Assembly (NCBI RefSeq): GCF_943169635.2
Contig: NZ_OW968186.1
Coordinates: 1,550,001-1,614,000 of the forward strand
Direction: 5' to 3'
Source of the DNA: Fenollaria sporofastidiosus
GTDB taxonomy: Bacteria; Bacillota; Clostridia; Tissierellales; Peptoniphilaceae
Length of the DNA stretch: 64,000 nucleotides
Part shown: positions 51,277 through 60,136 of the stretch, piece after piece
Layout of the letters: the number at the start of each line of letters is the position of its first letter
How positions within the stretch are numbered: position 1 is the stretch's first letter
The notes under the pieces: model-generated
Seen by the model: only the letters and a program-made list of their open reading frames with translations
Told to the model about the DNA's origin: nothing
Databases searched by the model: none
Made by a program: the position numbers and the translations under genes

Positions 51277-53190
51277 CTACCTTTTTAATACTCTCTTATC
51301 GCCAAGCCTCTTTGTTAAGTTTGTCTTATCAAAGTCCTCTAGCAAAGCAAGCGATATCTTCCTGTTTGACGAGATAAGGTCTCTGTACTCAGCAAGACTT
51401 ATCTCTTGATTCTTATTTAAAAACTTAATTAGCTCTTCTCTTGCATCTAAGAAGGCCTTGTAGCTTATGAAGTCATCTTGAAGCCTGTATATGCTCTTGC
51501 TTGCTTGCAAGTCTTGCAAAGCTTCGGATAAAAATTCATTATTGATCTTCATCTTCTCTTGGATTTCATCCTTTGTTATGCCTTCATATTTGCTGTCTTC
51601 AACCAATTTTAATACCATGTCCATGGACTTTTTGTCCTCATCTGAAAGACTTGGTGCGTAACCCTTGATTGAAACTAGCTCGCCATTTAACTCTAAGCTG
51701 TCTTCCTTAAGTATAAGATCAAGCACATTCTCATAAAGTTTTTGATTGTTGTTAAGCTTCTTAAAGAATCTGTTCTTTATCTCTTCTTTGAATATTCCTC
51801 TTCTTAATGGATATTTTTCGTAATATTTATTTAAGTGAAGTATAAGTTCTTCATTTATATCGTGAATGTATCTTAATGAGATTGGATATAAACCGTTCTT
51901 TAGTTCGTAAACAACTATAGTTCCTTCATTTGCTAAATCTTTTAACTCTGAGTCTATTGACTCTTCTGACTTGCTAAGTAGTTTTGCAAGCTCTTTCTTG
52001 TTCAAGAAGTCTGTCTGTCTTGTGTAGATAAGATTATTTAGAACGTCTGTATCCGAACCTGTTTCGTTTATCTTAAACTCTTCAACTGCATCTTCGTCAA
52101 AACGTTTCTTCTTCTTTGGATTAGTCTCTAGCACAACGCCGCCTGCTATAGTCGACATTGGTGAGTAGAACCTTAGTATGAATCTATCAAGTCTCTTGCA
52201 AACTGTTTCGCTCTCAAGTATTAGCTGTGCGTAGCCTTCTTCTCCTGGGTTAAGCACCTCTTTATCTAAAAGCACCACTCTTGCAAGTATCTCTTCAGTT
52301 CCTATATATAAGAAGACTCTCGATGCATTCTTTATGGATCTGTCTTGGTCTTTAATACATTCAATCTTAACGTCTATAAGGTTGGTATTTTGAAGTGCAT
52401 CAGGGTAACTAATTACGCTGCCCCTATGTATATCTTCCTTCTTAACACCAGGGATATTTAGTGCGCATCTTTGTGAAGCATAAGCCACGTCTTCAGACTC
52501 TTGATGCACTTGTATAGATCTAATCTTAGTCTTAATTCTCTCAGGATATATCTCTATATCATCTTGTAGAGATAGCTGTCCATCCATAAGCGTGCCTGTT
52601 ACTATGGTTCCAAAGCCAGATATAACAAAGACTCTGTCGATAGGTAGTCTCGGTGTATCGTTCTTCTCTTCCTTTTCAAAACTATCTGCATGCTTTTTAA
52701 GTATCGCTTTTATATTATCAATGCCTTCTAAGGTCTTGTTAGATACTCTAACTATCTCAGAGTTTTCAAGGAAAGTTCCTTTTAGTGAGTCTCTGATGTC
52801 TGATGTGACAAGCTCTATCCACTCCTCATCAACTAAGTCTGTCTTAGTAAGAGCAACAAAGCCATGCTTTACGCCAAGCATAGTAAGTATGTTAAGGTGC
52901 TCTATAGTTTGAGGCATAATACCCTCATCAGCAGCAATGACTAGCATAACAAGGTCCATGCCGCTAACGCCTTGCACCATATTTCTGATAAATTTCTCAT
53001 GTCCTGGCACGTCAACTATACCTACTCTTAAATCCTTTTCAAGATCGAAGTAAGTAAAGCCAAGCTCTATCGATATTCCTCTTTTTTGTTCTTCCTTAAG
53101 TCTGTCAGTTTGTCTGCCAGTTAGTGCGCGTATTAAAGAAGTCTTGCCGTGGTCAACGTGACCTGCAGTTCCAAGTATTAAATGTTTCAC
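51277..53190 (-). CDS. selB: Selenocysteine-specific elongation factor
   Basis: 637 residues, GTG start at 53190 overlapping the selA stop (TAGTG) with GGAGAG upstream. EF-Tu-like GTPase: GTAGHVDHGKTSL (G1), RGISIELGF, DVPGHEKFI (G3), ALTKTDLVDEEW (G4). Then OB-like domains and about 270 C-terminal residues of winged helices (e.g. NKKELAKLLSKSEESIDSEL) that bind SECIS RNA. Delivers Sec-tRNA at UGA. Confidence 0.97.
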   Translation of the reverse strand: MKHLILGTAGHVDHGKTSLIRALTGRQTDRLKEEQKRGISIELGFTYFDLEKDLRVGIVDVPGHEKFIRNMVQGVSGMDLVMLVIAADEGIMPQTIEHLNILTMLGVKHGFVALTKTDLVDEEWIELVTSDIRDSLKGTFLENSEIVRVSNKTLEGIDNIKAILKKHADSFEKEEKNDTPRLPIDRVFVISGFGTIVTGTLMDGQLSLQDDIEIYPERIKTKIRSIQVHQESEDVAYASQRCALNIPGVKKEDIHRGSVISYPDALQNTNLIDVKIECIKDQDRSIKNASRVFLYIGTEEILARVVLLDKEVLNPGEEGYAQLILESETVCKRLDRFILRFYSPMSTIAGGVVLETNPKKKKRFDEDAVEEFKINETGSDTDVLNNLIYTRQTDFLNKKELAKLLSKSEESIDSELKDLANEGTIVVYELKNGLYPISLRYIHDINEELILHLNKYYEKYPLRRGIFKEEIKNRFFKKLNNNQKLYENVLDLILKEDSLELNGELVSIKGYAPSLSDEDKKSMDMVLKLVEDSKYEGITKDEIQEKMKINNEFLSEALQDLQASKSIYRLQDDFISYKAFLDAREELIKFLNKNQEISLAEYRDLISSNRKISLALLEDFDKTNLTKRLGDKRVLKR

Positions 53191-54572
53191 TATCTCTCTC
53201 CTAGTATCCCCTTAAGTTCGCTTACAATAATTTCGTATTCTTCCTCGTCTATAGTTCTTAAGTCAAGAAGCACTTTGTCCTTATATATCCTTACAATTAT
53301 AGGTATTTCAAGATGTCTAAGTTTTTCTTCAAGCTTTGCAGTAGATATATTCTTTGGCTCAATTTCAATTGCTTTAGACTTGATGAATTGATTTGGAAGT
53401 GAGCCTCCACCTACTTCTGATGCTGTTTCAACTACGCTCAGTTCAGCTCCTTTTATGCCTTCAAGCATAGCTAATAGCTTTTGCGCTCTCTTATCTATGG
53501 ATACATAGCTTTCTGTTATCATCTTTATAGTCGGTATTTCAAATGTTTTATTCTTGTCTATATAATAGTTTAGTATCGTTTCAAGAGCTGCTATAGTCAT
53601 CTTGTCTACTCTAAGTGCTCTAAGCAGTTGATTCTTCTTGATTTGACTGATGTATTTTTCTTTGCCGACTATGATGCCCGCTTGTGGACCACCTAAAAGC
53701 TTGTCCCCACTGAAAGTAACAACATCAACGCCACTTGCAACCGATTCCATAACAGTTGGTTCATGCTCAAGACCATAGTCCTCAAGATTGATTAAAACTC
53801 CTGAACCAAGGTCTTCTATAAGTGGCAAGTCTCCCTTTATACTAGCAAGTTCACTTGCATTAACGCTTTCAGTAAAGCCTAAAATTTTGTAATTTGATGT
53901 ATGAACCTTTAGTATAGCTCCAGTCTCTTCATTTATAGCGTTTTCATAATCTCTTAGATGAGTCTTATTAGTTGTGCCGACCTCTCTAAGTGTCGCTAAG
54001 CTTCTTTCGCAAACATCAGGTATTCTGAATGATCCACCTATCTCTATTAGTTCGCCCCTTGAAGTGATAACTTCCTTGTTCTTGCTAAGTGTGTCGAGCA
54101 CAAGCATAACGGCTGCAGCGTTATTGTTAACTACAAGTGCCGCTTCTGCTCCAGTAATCTTCCTAAGCTTTTCTTCAATGTGGGAGTATCTTAGACCCCT
54201 TTCGCCTCTTTCAAGGTCATACTCAAGATTAGAGTAGCTTGATAAGAGCCTCACAATATTTTCTTGAGCTGATTTTGGAAGCTTTGACCTACCTAGATTG
54301 GTATGTATGATTACACCTGTCGCATTTATTACGGGTCTTAGGCTATAGCTTAGCTCATCTTCAAGCCTTTGTGCAACAGACTTTTCAATGTTTTTAAGCC
54401 TCTCTCTAAGGCCTTCTTCATCAAGACCATTCTTTATCGCTTCTCTCATCTCGTCTAAGATATTTCTTATAGTATCGTTAATAAGTCCAGCGTCGTGAAC
54501 TTCGAATAATTTCTTAATCTCTTCATTCTCCATAACTTGATCAACGCCTGGTATCATTCTAAATAAATTCAT
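53190..54572 (-). CDS. selA: L-seryl-tRNA(Sec) selenium transferase
   Basis: 460 residues. RPVINATGVIIHTNLGRSKL (about 80-99), AALVVNNNAAAVMLVL, EIGGSFRIPDV, REVGTTNKTHLRDYENAI and TFSGDKLLGGPQAGIIVGK with the PLP Lys (about 290-308) are diagnostic of bacterial SelA. Converts Ser-tRNA(Sec) to Sec-tRNA(Sec). Co-transcribed with selD and selB. Confidence 0.97.
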   Translation of the reverse strand: MNLFRMIPGVDQVMENEEIKKLFEVHDAGLINDTIRNILDEMREAIKNGLDEEGLRERLKNIEKSVAQRLEDELSYSLRPVINATGVIIHTNLGRSKLPKSAQENIVRLLSSYSNLEYDLERGERGLRYSHIEEKLRKITGAEAALVVNNNAAAVMLVLDTLSKNKEVITSRGELIEIGGSFRIPDVCERSLATLREVGTTNKTHLRDYENAINEETGAILKVHTSNYKILGFTESVNASELASIKGDLPLIEDLGSGVLINLEDYGLEHEPTVMESVASGVDVVTFSGDKLLGGPQAGIIVGKEKYISQIKKNQLLRALRVDKMTIAALETILNYYIDKNKTFEIPTIKMITESYVSIDKRAQKLLAMLEGIKGAELSVVETASEVGGGSLPNQFIKSKAIEIEPKNISTAKLEEKLRHLEIPIIVRIYKDKVLLDLRTIDEEEYEIIVSELKGILGER

Positions 54573-54579
54573 ATCACAC

Positions 54580-55623
54580 CTACTTAATTAAAATATATTT
54601 ATCGTCGAATTTTTTTGCTTTTGCAATTATGCCAACTCCAAATGGAAGGTCTATCCTTTCCATGTATGTCTTTGCATCCTCTTCTGACAAGGATATTAGT
54701 AGTCCTCCAGAAGTTTGTGGGTCGAATAAAAGGTCCTCCATCTCCCTTTTTATCTCAGAATCTATCCTAAAGTTTTCACCAACGAAAATTCTGTTGTCAT
54801 ATGCACCTGCTGGTACAAGACCCATCATCGCATAGTCAAGAGCTCCCTTTAGTACAGGTAATTTCTCTGTATAGATCTCAACGGTAACGTCAGTGTTTCT
54901 AAGCATTTCGTATACGTGACCCATAAGTCCAAAACCTGTAATGTCTGTGCAGGCATGCACATCAAGTCCTTCCATAGCGTCCTTTGCCTTCTTGTTAAGA
55001 GTCTTCATTACTAAAGTTGCTTCATCCAAAGCATCCTTGTCACAGATGCCGCCCTTAACAGCAGTGTTAATTATTCCAAGGCCAAGTGGCTTTGTTAATA
55101 TAAGGACGTCTCCTTCTTTAACTCCAGTATTCCTCAAAACTTTGTCTGGATGAACAAAGCCTGTAACGCTCATGCCGTACTTAAGCTCATCATCTTGAAC
55201 AGTGTGTCCACCTATTAGCAAGGCACCTGCTTCCTTAACCTTGTCAAAGCCGCCCTTCAATATTAGCTTTAATACTTCTGGCGATAGACAGTTTGGAAAA
55301 CACGATATATTCATCGCAAGTATAGGTTCACCGCCCATAGCATAAACGTCAGATAGTGAGTTTGCTGCTGCAATCTGTCCAAATGTGTATGGGTCGTCAA
55401 CTATTGGAGTGAAGAAGTCCAAAGTTTCTATGATCGCTCTGTCTTCACTTACCTTGTACACAGCTGCGTCATCACTAGTCTCCAAACCTACCAATAGATT
55501 TGGATCTGGTGCACTCTTTTCTAGTCCCTTTAATATTTGATCTAAAACCTCCGGTTTTACCTTAGCCGCTCAGCCAGATGTCTTAGCAAAACTTGTTAAT
55601 TTTACGTTTAAGTCATTACTCAT
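54580..55623 (-). CDS. selD: Selenophosphate synthetase containing selenocysteine (in-frame UGA)
   Basis: 347 residues when UGA at 55570-55572 is read as Sec18: MSNDLNVKLTSFAKTSG-U-AAKVKPEVL, where U sits at the position of catalytic Cys/Sec in SelD. The remainder has ETSDDAAVYK, ETLDFFTPIVDDPYTFGQIAAANSLSDVYAMGG in parts, GGHTVQDDELKYGMSVTG and FDPQTSGGLLISL. The start at 55623 follows GGAAGGTG and lies 4 nt from comEA. A frame beginning after the UGA would lack the glycine-rich N-terminal loop. Makes selenophosphate from selenide and ATP. Confidence 0.95.
55543..55559 (-). promoter_or_regulatory. SECIS-like hairpin of selD
   Basis: TAAAACC-GGA-GGTTTTA: a 7-bp stem with GGA loop starting 21 nt from the U of the Sec UGA, similar in position to known bacterial SECIS loops. 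Confidence 0.65.
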
Positions 55624-55627
55624 ATAA

Positions 55628-56239
55628 TCACCTTCCGTTTACACTTATATAGTCCTTAATATTTTTAAATTTATTCTCTCCAATGCCTTCTATGTTCATC
55701 ACGTCTTCAATCTTTTTAAACTTCTTCTGCTCTCTGTAATCAATAAACTTCTGTGCAGTCTTCTCTCCGACACCAGGTAGCGTCATTAGCTCACTTAGAC
55801 TCGCTTTGTTAATGTTGATCTTCTTAGTCTTAGCATCTATCGCCGCGCTAGTTATGCCTTCTTCGCTAGCTTCACTCTTTGATGGAACTATGATCCTCTC
55901 CTCATCAACAAGCTTTTCAGATAGATTAATCTGATTAATGTCAGCATCATCAGTCAAACCGCCCGCCTCTTTAACAAGGTCGTCCATACGAGTGCCCGCC
56001 TTCATCTTGTATACACCAGGCTTTTTAATCTCGCCCGTGATGTGAGTGTATATGTATCCACCGTCCTCATCACTCTCGTCATTTAAAGAGTCCTTCGCGC
56101 TTGAGTCATAAGCCTTTTGCACAGTAATACCATCATCACTAGTGCTAAAAAAGTCTGTATTCATTACCTTTACAAATATTATAATAAGTGCGACTATAAG
56201 TACTATCTTAAGTCCCCTCTTAATTTTATCGATGTCCAT
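55628..56239 (-). CDS. comEA: ComEA-like helix-hairpin-helix DNA-binding protein
   Basis: 203 residues. One N-terminal TM (about 10-25), an SLBB-type domain (THITGEIKKPGVYKMKAGTRMDDLVKEAGGL split at about 64-94), then a tandem HhH domain (ININKASLSELMTLPGVGEKTAQKFIDYREQKKFKKIEDVMNIEGIGENKF in pieces, about 140-193). In transformable bacteria ComEA is the surface DNA receptor; no comEC is in the window. First gene of the sel operon. Confidence 0.93.
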   Translation of the reverse strand: MDIDKIKRGLKIVLIVALIIIFVKVMNTDFFSTSDDGITVQKAYDSSAKDSLNDESDEDGGYIYTHITGEIKKPGVYKMKAGTRMDDLVKEAGGLTDDADINQINLSEKLVDEERIIVPSKSEASEEGITSAAIDAKTKKININKASLSELMTLPGVGEKTAQKFIDYREQKKFKKIEDVMNIEGIGENKFKNIKDYISVNGR

Positions 56240-56254
56240 AGAATCACCAGATAT

Positions 56255-56263
56255 ATTATACCA
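56255..56263 (-). promoter_or_regulatory. Extended -10 promoter of comEA-sel operon
   Basis: TGGTATAAT (TATAAT 56255-56260) with TTTCAT at 17 bp as a weak -35. The 56240-56558 gap contains this promoter, the 19-bp repeats and the tmRNA terminator; no ORF. Confidence 0.65.
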
Positions 56264-56399
56264 TAAATTTGATAAAAATGAAACAACTTTGTGAACTTTT
56301 ATTCATAAAGCTTTGCAATGCTTGCAATCACTTATACTTATATGCACTTACTGTCCATATTAAACATTGACTCGCAGGGCATATGCTTAGAAGCCACAT

Positions 56400-56513
56400 A
56401 TATAGTGTATGGCTTGGCATATAGTGAGTGGCTTGCTATATATAGAGAGGCTTAGCATATGATGAGTGGCTTTCTATATGGTGAGTGGCTTGCTATATAG
56501 TGACAAGCTTGGC
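56400..56513. repeat. Six 19-bp tandem repeats
   Basis: Units begin at 56400, 56419, 56438, 56457, 56476 and 56495. Consensus is ATATAGTGAGTGGCTTGCT with 2-6 differences per unit; every unit starts with ATAT and has a GCTT core. They lie between the comEA promoter and the tmRNA terminator and are not coding. The even period suggests a minisatellite or protein-binding array; purpose unknown. Confidence 0.9.
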
Positions 56514-56523
56514 ACCATAAACA

Positions 56524-56554
56524 TAAAAAAAGGCTATAGACCAAGTCTATAACC
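56524..56554 (-). terminator. Terminator of tmRNA
   Basis: GGTTATAGAC-TTG-GTCTATAGCC (56532-56554) followed by TTTTTTT, 5 nt beyond the CCA end. Confidence 0.92.
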
Positions 56555-56558
56555 TATG

Positions 56559-56907
56559 TGGTGGAGATGATGGGAGTCGAACCCATGTCCGAAAACCCTT
56601 CCTAAAGAACTTCTCCGAGCGCAGTTTCTTATAAAGTTTCACTAAGACCAATTTAAGAAACAAAACAAGTCTTAGCTAGCTTTAAAATAATCTTTTAACT
56701 TTTAAGCTTGGCTAAAAGATCTTCTCGTCTAAGTTGACCCAATATAAAGCCGTACGAGAAAACTCTATATTGAGAGCTAGCCTAACTAGGCAGCGTATGC
56801 AAAATTATTGTTTTCTGCGTTTATATTTTTTTGACAGATGTAACGTATCCATCAATCCGGCTCGCTATTCTAAATTCCAAATCCCCGTCGAAACCAAATT
56901 CATCCCC
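56559..56907 (-). ncRNA. ssrA: tmRNA (tag AENNNFAYAA)
   Basis: 349 nt. 5' end GGGGATG pairs with 3' CATCTCC, then A and CCA. The 5' part has GGTTTCGACGGGG and the 3' part TCGGACATGGGTTCGACTCC, standard tmRNA ends of the tRNA-like domain. The tag frame at 56786-56818 reads AENNNFAYAA and stops with TAG. Rescues stalled ribosomes with SmpB and targets the product for proteolysis. Confidence 0.97.
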
Positions 56908-56979
56908 GTGGTATTTTATTATTACCCAGTAGGCTCTAATACATAACAAGGCAGCTTAAGGTGCACAAGGCACCCATAG

Positions 56980-58104
56980 CTATATTTCCTTTTGATATAT
57001 TCTGTATGTTATATTAATCTTTGCTCCAAAGCTTTCAACGTCGTTCATCATGTCTCTATTGTACTCCCAAATTGTCGAACCTTCAAGCTCTGTGTAGCCT
57101 TTCTTAAGTGCGTTAAGATATGTCTTTAGGTACATCACACTAGTAACGCCCTTCTTTCTATACTCTGGTACTACGAATAAAACAAAGAATCTAATTCTGT
57201 TTATTTTTCTTTTGTAATACAAGAATTTTAAGAAACCAAATGGGAACATCTTTCCATTCATCTTCTTAATAGCTTGATTATAGTCTGGCAGTGTTATATT
57301 AAAACCGATTGGCTCGTTTGTCTTATTGTCTCTAGCTATGAAGATAAGCTCCGAATCGGCAAATGGCACTAGCTGCTTAACTATCTTTCTTATCTCTTCT
57401 TCTCTTGGTGGAGCAAAGTCGTCCCACTCGCGCGGTAAGGCTCTCTCTAGCACATGCATTATGTCCATAGCGTCCTTATCGACATTCGTAAGGTCTATGT
57501 TGTCTACTCTAAAGTCGAATTTTTTCATTGCATATGGAACTAGCTTTTCATATCTATCTATGTCGGCGTTGCCTATAGTGTCTTTGTATGCGTAGCAGTC
57601 AAAATACTTCTCAAAGCCATACTTAACGAAGTAGTCGTTGTAGTACTTTTTATTGTATGTGTTCATAATGAATGGTTGTGCGTCGAAGTTATCTATGATG
57701 AAGCCTCTGTTATCTTCTCCGCCTGGTAGTGATAGAGGCCCCTTGACCTTTGTCATGCCATGCGACTTTAAAAACTCTATGGCCTTATCAAGAAGCGCCT
57801 TTGCATACTCGTAATTCTCCTTGCATTCAAATAATGAGATGTAGCCTTCCTTGTATCCATGATGCTTATTAAGAATATTGTTTACTCCAACTAAAAGTCT
57901 GCCTACCACCTTTTCATCATCGTAGCAGATGTACTTTGTGTTTGGGCCTGCTTCGTTAAGGTCGTTGTCAACGCCTTGAACGTACTTTTTATAGTCCGCT
58001 CTTAGTGGCGGCACAAAATTTTTATCTCCTTCGTAATTTTCATAGATAAAGTCCACGAAATCATTAAGTGTTTTCTTATCGTTAACCTCTTTAATCGTTA
58101 TCAA
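56980..58104 (-). CDS. GNAT-like acyltransferase family protein
   Basis: About 374 residues. ENYEGDKNFVPPLRADYKKY near the N-terminus, GPLSLPGGEDNRGFIIDNFD (about 122-141), MNTYNKKYYNDYFVKYGFEKYFDCYAY and VVPEYRKKGVTSVMYLK (about 315-331, acetyl-CoA-binding-type loop) resemble a GNAT-related family common in Clostridia. Function and substrate are unknown. The start is uncertain: TTG at 58104 has AGAGGTG upstream, GTG at 58113 is the longer choice. Overlaps citC and ends the cca operon. Confidence 0.78.
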   Translation of the reverse strand: MITIKEVNDKKTLNDFVDFIYENYEGDKNFVPPLRADYKKYVQGVDNDLNEAGPNTKYICYDDEKVVGRLLVGVNNILNKHHGYKEGYISLFECKENYEYAKALLDKAIEFLKSHGMTKVKGPLSLPGGEDNRGFIIDNFDAQPFIMNTYNKKYYNDYFVKYGFEKYFDCYAYKDTIGNADIDRYEKLVPYAMKKFDFRVDNIDLTNVDKDAMDIMHVLERALPREWDDFAPPREEEIRKIVKQLVPFADSELIFIARDNKTNEPIGFNITLPDYNQAIKKMNGKMFPFGFLKFLYYKRKINRIRFFVLFVVPEYRKKGVTSVMYLKTYLNALKKGYTELEGSTIWEYNRDMMNDVESFGAKINITYRIYQKEI

Positions 58105-59086
58105 GGTAAGCACCTCTTCTTTCTTTTAAATAATCATACACGTCTTGGCTCAAAAAGTTCTTCACAGCTATAAAATCTGTTTTAAATTCCTCTCTAACTT
58201 TTGATGCGCTGACGTATTCACCGTCAATCATTTTTCTATCTATAAATACAGCTTCAAGGCCGTATTGTGAAAGTATACTCTTCATCATCTCATTGTACTT
58301 TTCAGTAACTTTGTCAGTGGGCTCAGTACCGAAGTACCTCTTTTTAATATTTAAGTCCTTCGCAATATGCCTTGCAAATATCTTTGCATCAAGCTCTGTA
58401 TATACCTTTAGCTTATCTGTATCCTTCTTTAAAAAATATGTTGGAAAGGTTAATCTAGATATGATGTAAGGCCCTGATTTAAAGACGTGAACTCTTTCAT
58501 TGTCTTGATAGTGCTTTTTCACTATCTCGTATCTATCCTTAGTACTAAAGTATGATGCATCTTCTTCTAAGACGAAGATGATTAAGTCTCTATCGTCTTC
58601 CAAAGCCTTGTCTACTAAGTACTCATGACCAAGTGTTAGTGGATTTGCATTCATAACGATGGCGTTATACTCTTTATTGTCAAGCTCACTTCTTATGCTT
58701 TGAGTCCAGTCTTTGTACTTAAAGAAGCCGCCTTCTAGCAAAACAACGTCTTCTGTCTTTTCTATCGCATCCATAGACAAGGAAGTGAATATACCCTCGT
58801 TCTTTGTCTTTGTAAATACAAAGTAGTTTCTATATCCCTTATTAATAATCTCTTCAAGAGCGCTATTAATTAGATCGATAGCCAAGCCCTCGCCTTGATA
58901 TTTATCGTCAATGTAGAAGAATTTAATTAGATTCTTCTTTACTGATACAGTCGCAACTATATTAGCATTGTCTCTTATGATAAAGCTCGCATCAACGTCT
59001 TCATAAGTCACATCACGCAAGGCTAAGAAGTCAATAAGTTCTTTCTCGCTTGACGAGCCTTTTATTAGTCTATCTACATAAAACAT
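58091..59086 (-). CDS. citC: [Citrate (pro-3S)-lyase] ligase-like protein
   Basis: 331 residues. N-terminal GNAT-like half (IIRDNANIVATVSVKKNLIKFFYIDDKYQGEGLAIDLINSAL in pieces), then a nucleotidyltransferase half with NANPLTLGHEYLVDKAL (about 146-162, HxGH-like site), FVLEEDASYFSTKDRYEIVKK, GPYIISRLTFPTYFLKK and EYVSASKVREEF (C-terminal motif) — the CitC arrangement. CitC acetylates the citrate lyase acyl carrier prosthetic group. No citDEF genes are nearby. 2 nt from mnmA. Confidence 0.88.
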   Translation of the reverse strand: MFYVDRLIKGSSSEKELIDFLALRDVTYEDVDASFIIRDNANIVATVSVKKNLIKFFYIDDKYQGEGLAIDLINSALEEIINKGYRNYFVFTKTKNEGIFTSLSMDAIEKTEDVVLLEGGFFKYKDWTQSIRSELDNKEYNAIVMNANPLTLGHEYLVDKALEDDRDLIIFVLEEDASYFSTKDRYEIVKKHYQDNERVHVFKSGPYIISRLTFPTYFLKKDTDKLKVYTELDAKIFARHIAKDLNIKKRYFGTEPTDKVTEKYNEMMKSILSQYGLEAVFIDRKMIDGEYVSASKVREEFKTDFIAVKNFLSQDVYDYLKERRGAYLDND

Positions 59087-59088
59087 AA

Positions 59089-60135
59089 TTAGTCCACTAT
59101 AATGCCGCCGCCTACAACAGTTCTGCCGTCGTATATAACTAGGCTTTGCGAAAGAGTGATCGCTCTTTGCGGCTCTTCAAAATTAACTGTGTAAGTTCCG
59201 TCGTCATTTTTCTTTACTTTTGCTCTCTCGTCGCTAGACCTATATCTAACTTTTGCAGTGTAGACCTTGTCTTCATCAATCTCATCAATAGAGATAAGGT
59301 TCACATCTTTTATAAGAGCAGTCTTTTTGAATAAGTCCTCTTCTGGTCCAAGAATGATCTCGTTATTTACTGGATCAATCTTTGTTACAAAGGCTCTTTG
59401 TCCTAAGGCGACATTAAGCCCACGCCTTTGACCTATGGTGTAGTTTCTAATACCATCATGCTCACCTAAAACTTTTCCACTTTTGTCCTTAATAAGACCC
59501 TTCTTGCTAATATTTTCTGAATATTTATTTAAAAATGCCTTATAATCATCATTTGCAATAAAACAAATCTCTTGCGAATCTTTCTTATTGTATACAGGTA
59601 TGCCAGCTTCTTTGGCAATGGCTCTAGTTTTATCCTTATCCATAGCTCCAACTGGGAATATCGCATCCCTTAACTGATCTTGCTTAATATTGTATAGAAA
59701 ATAGCTTTGATCTTTTCTGATATTAGATGATTTTTCTAAGTAGTGAATTCCGCCTTCGTCGTACTTCTCAACATAATGGCCTGTTGCAATAAAATCAGCA
59801 TCAAAGTTTTTCATCTCATCGTGAAATCTCTTAAACTTAATGTTCTTGTTGCAGAATATGCAAGGGTTTGGTGTATGGCCAAGCTCGTACTCGCGTATGA
59901 AGGGTTCTATAACCCTCTCCTTAAAGTCATCTTTATAATCAACGACATGGTGCTCTATGCCAAGGTAATCAGATACTCTCTTTGCATCCTCTATCATCTT
60001 TCTGTAATTATCTTTAATAATATCGTCGCACAAATTAAACGTAATAGCTACAACATCGTAACCTTGCTTTTTTAATAAATATGCGCTAACGGAGCTGTCG
60101 ACCCCGCCCGATAAAGCTATTAAAACTCTCTTCAA
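59089..60135 (-). CDS. mnmA: tRNA-specific 2-thiouridylase
   Basis: 348 residues, TTG start at 60135 directly after the glmM stop. PP-loop ALSGGVDSSVSAYLL (7-21), NPCIFCNKNIKFKRF (first catalytic Cys), ATGHYVEKY, RKDQSYFLYNI, KKDSQEICFI (second Cys) and NYTIGQRRGLNVALGQRAFV are all in place. Thiolates U34 in tRNA-Lys, Glu and Gln. Confidence 0.97.
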   Translation of the reverse strand: MKRVLIALSGGVDSSVSAYLLKKQGYDVVAITFNLCDDIIKDNYRKMIEDAKRVSDYLGIEHHVVDYKDDFKERVIEPFIREYELGHTPNPCIFCNKNIKFKRFHDEMKNFDADFIATGHYVEKYDEGGIHYLEKSSNIRKDQSYFLYNIKQDQLRDAIFPVGAMDKDKTRAIAKEAGIPVYNKKDSQEICFIANDDYKAFLNKYSENISKKGLIKDKSGKVLGEHDGIRNYTIGQRRGLNVALGQRAFVTKIDPVNNEIILGPEEDLFKKTALIKDVNLISIDEIDEDKVYTAKVRYRSSDERAKVKKNDDGTYTVNFEEPQRAITLSQSLVIYDGRTVVGGGIIVD

Positions 60136-60136
60136 A

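Noticed and set aside
56400..56513. CRISPR array
   Set aside because: The 19-bp units abut without spacers, vary in sequence, and no cas genes are present.
56955..56975. GGTGC-cttgt-GCACC hairpin as terminator of the acetyltransferase operon
   Set aside because: Short 5-bp stem without a following U run; too weak to call.
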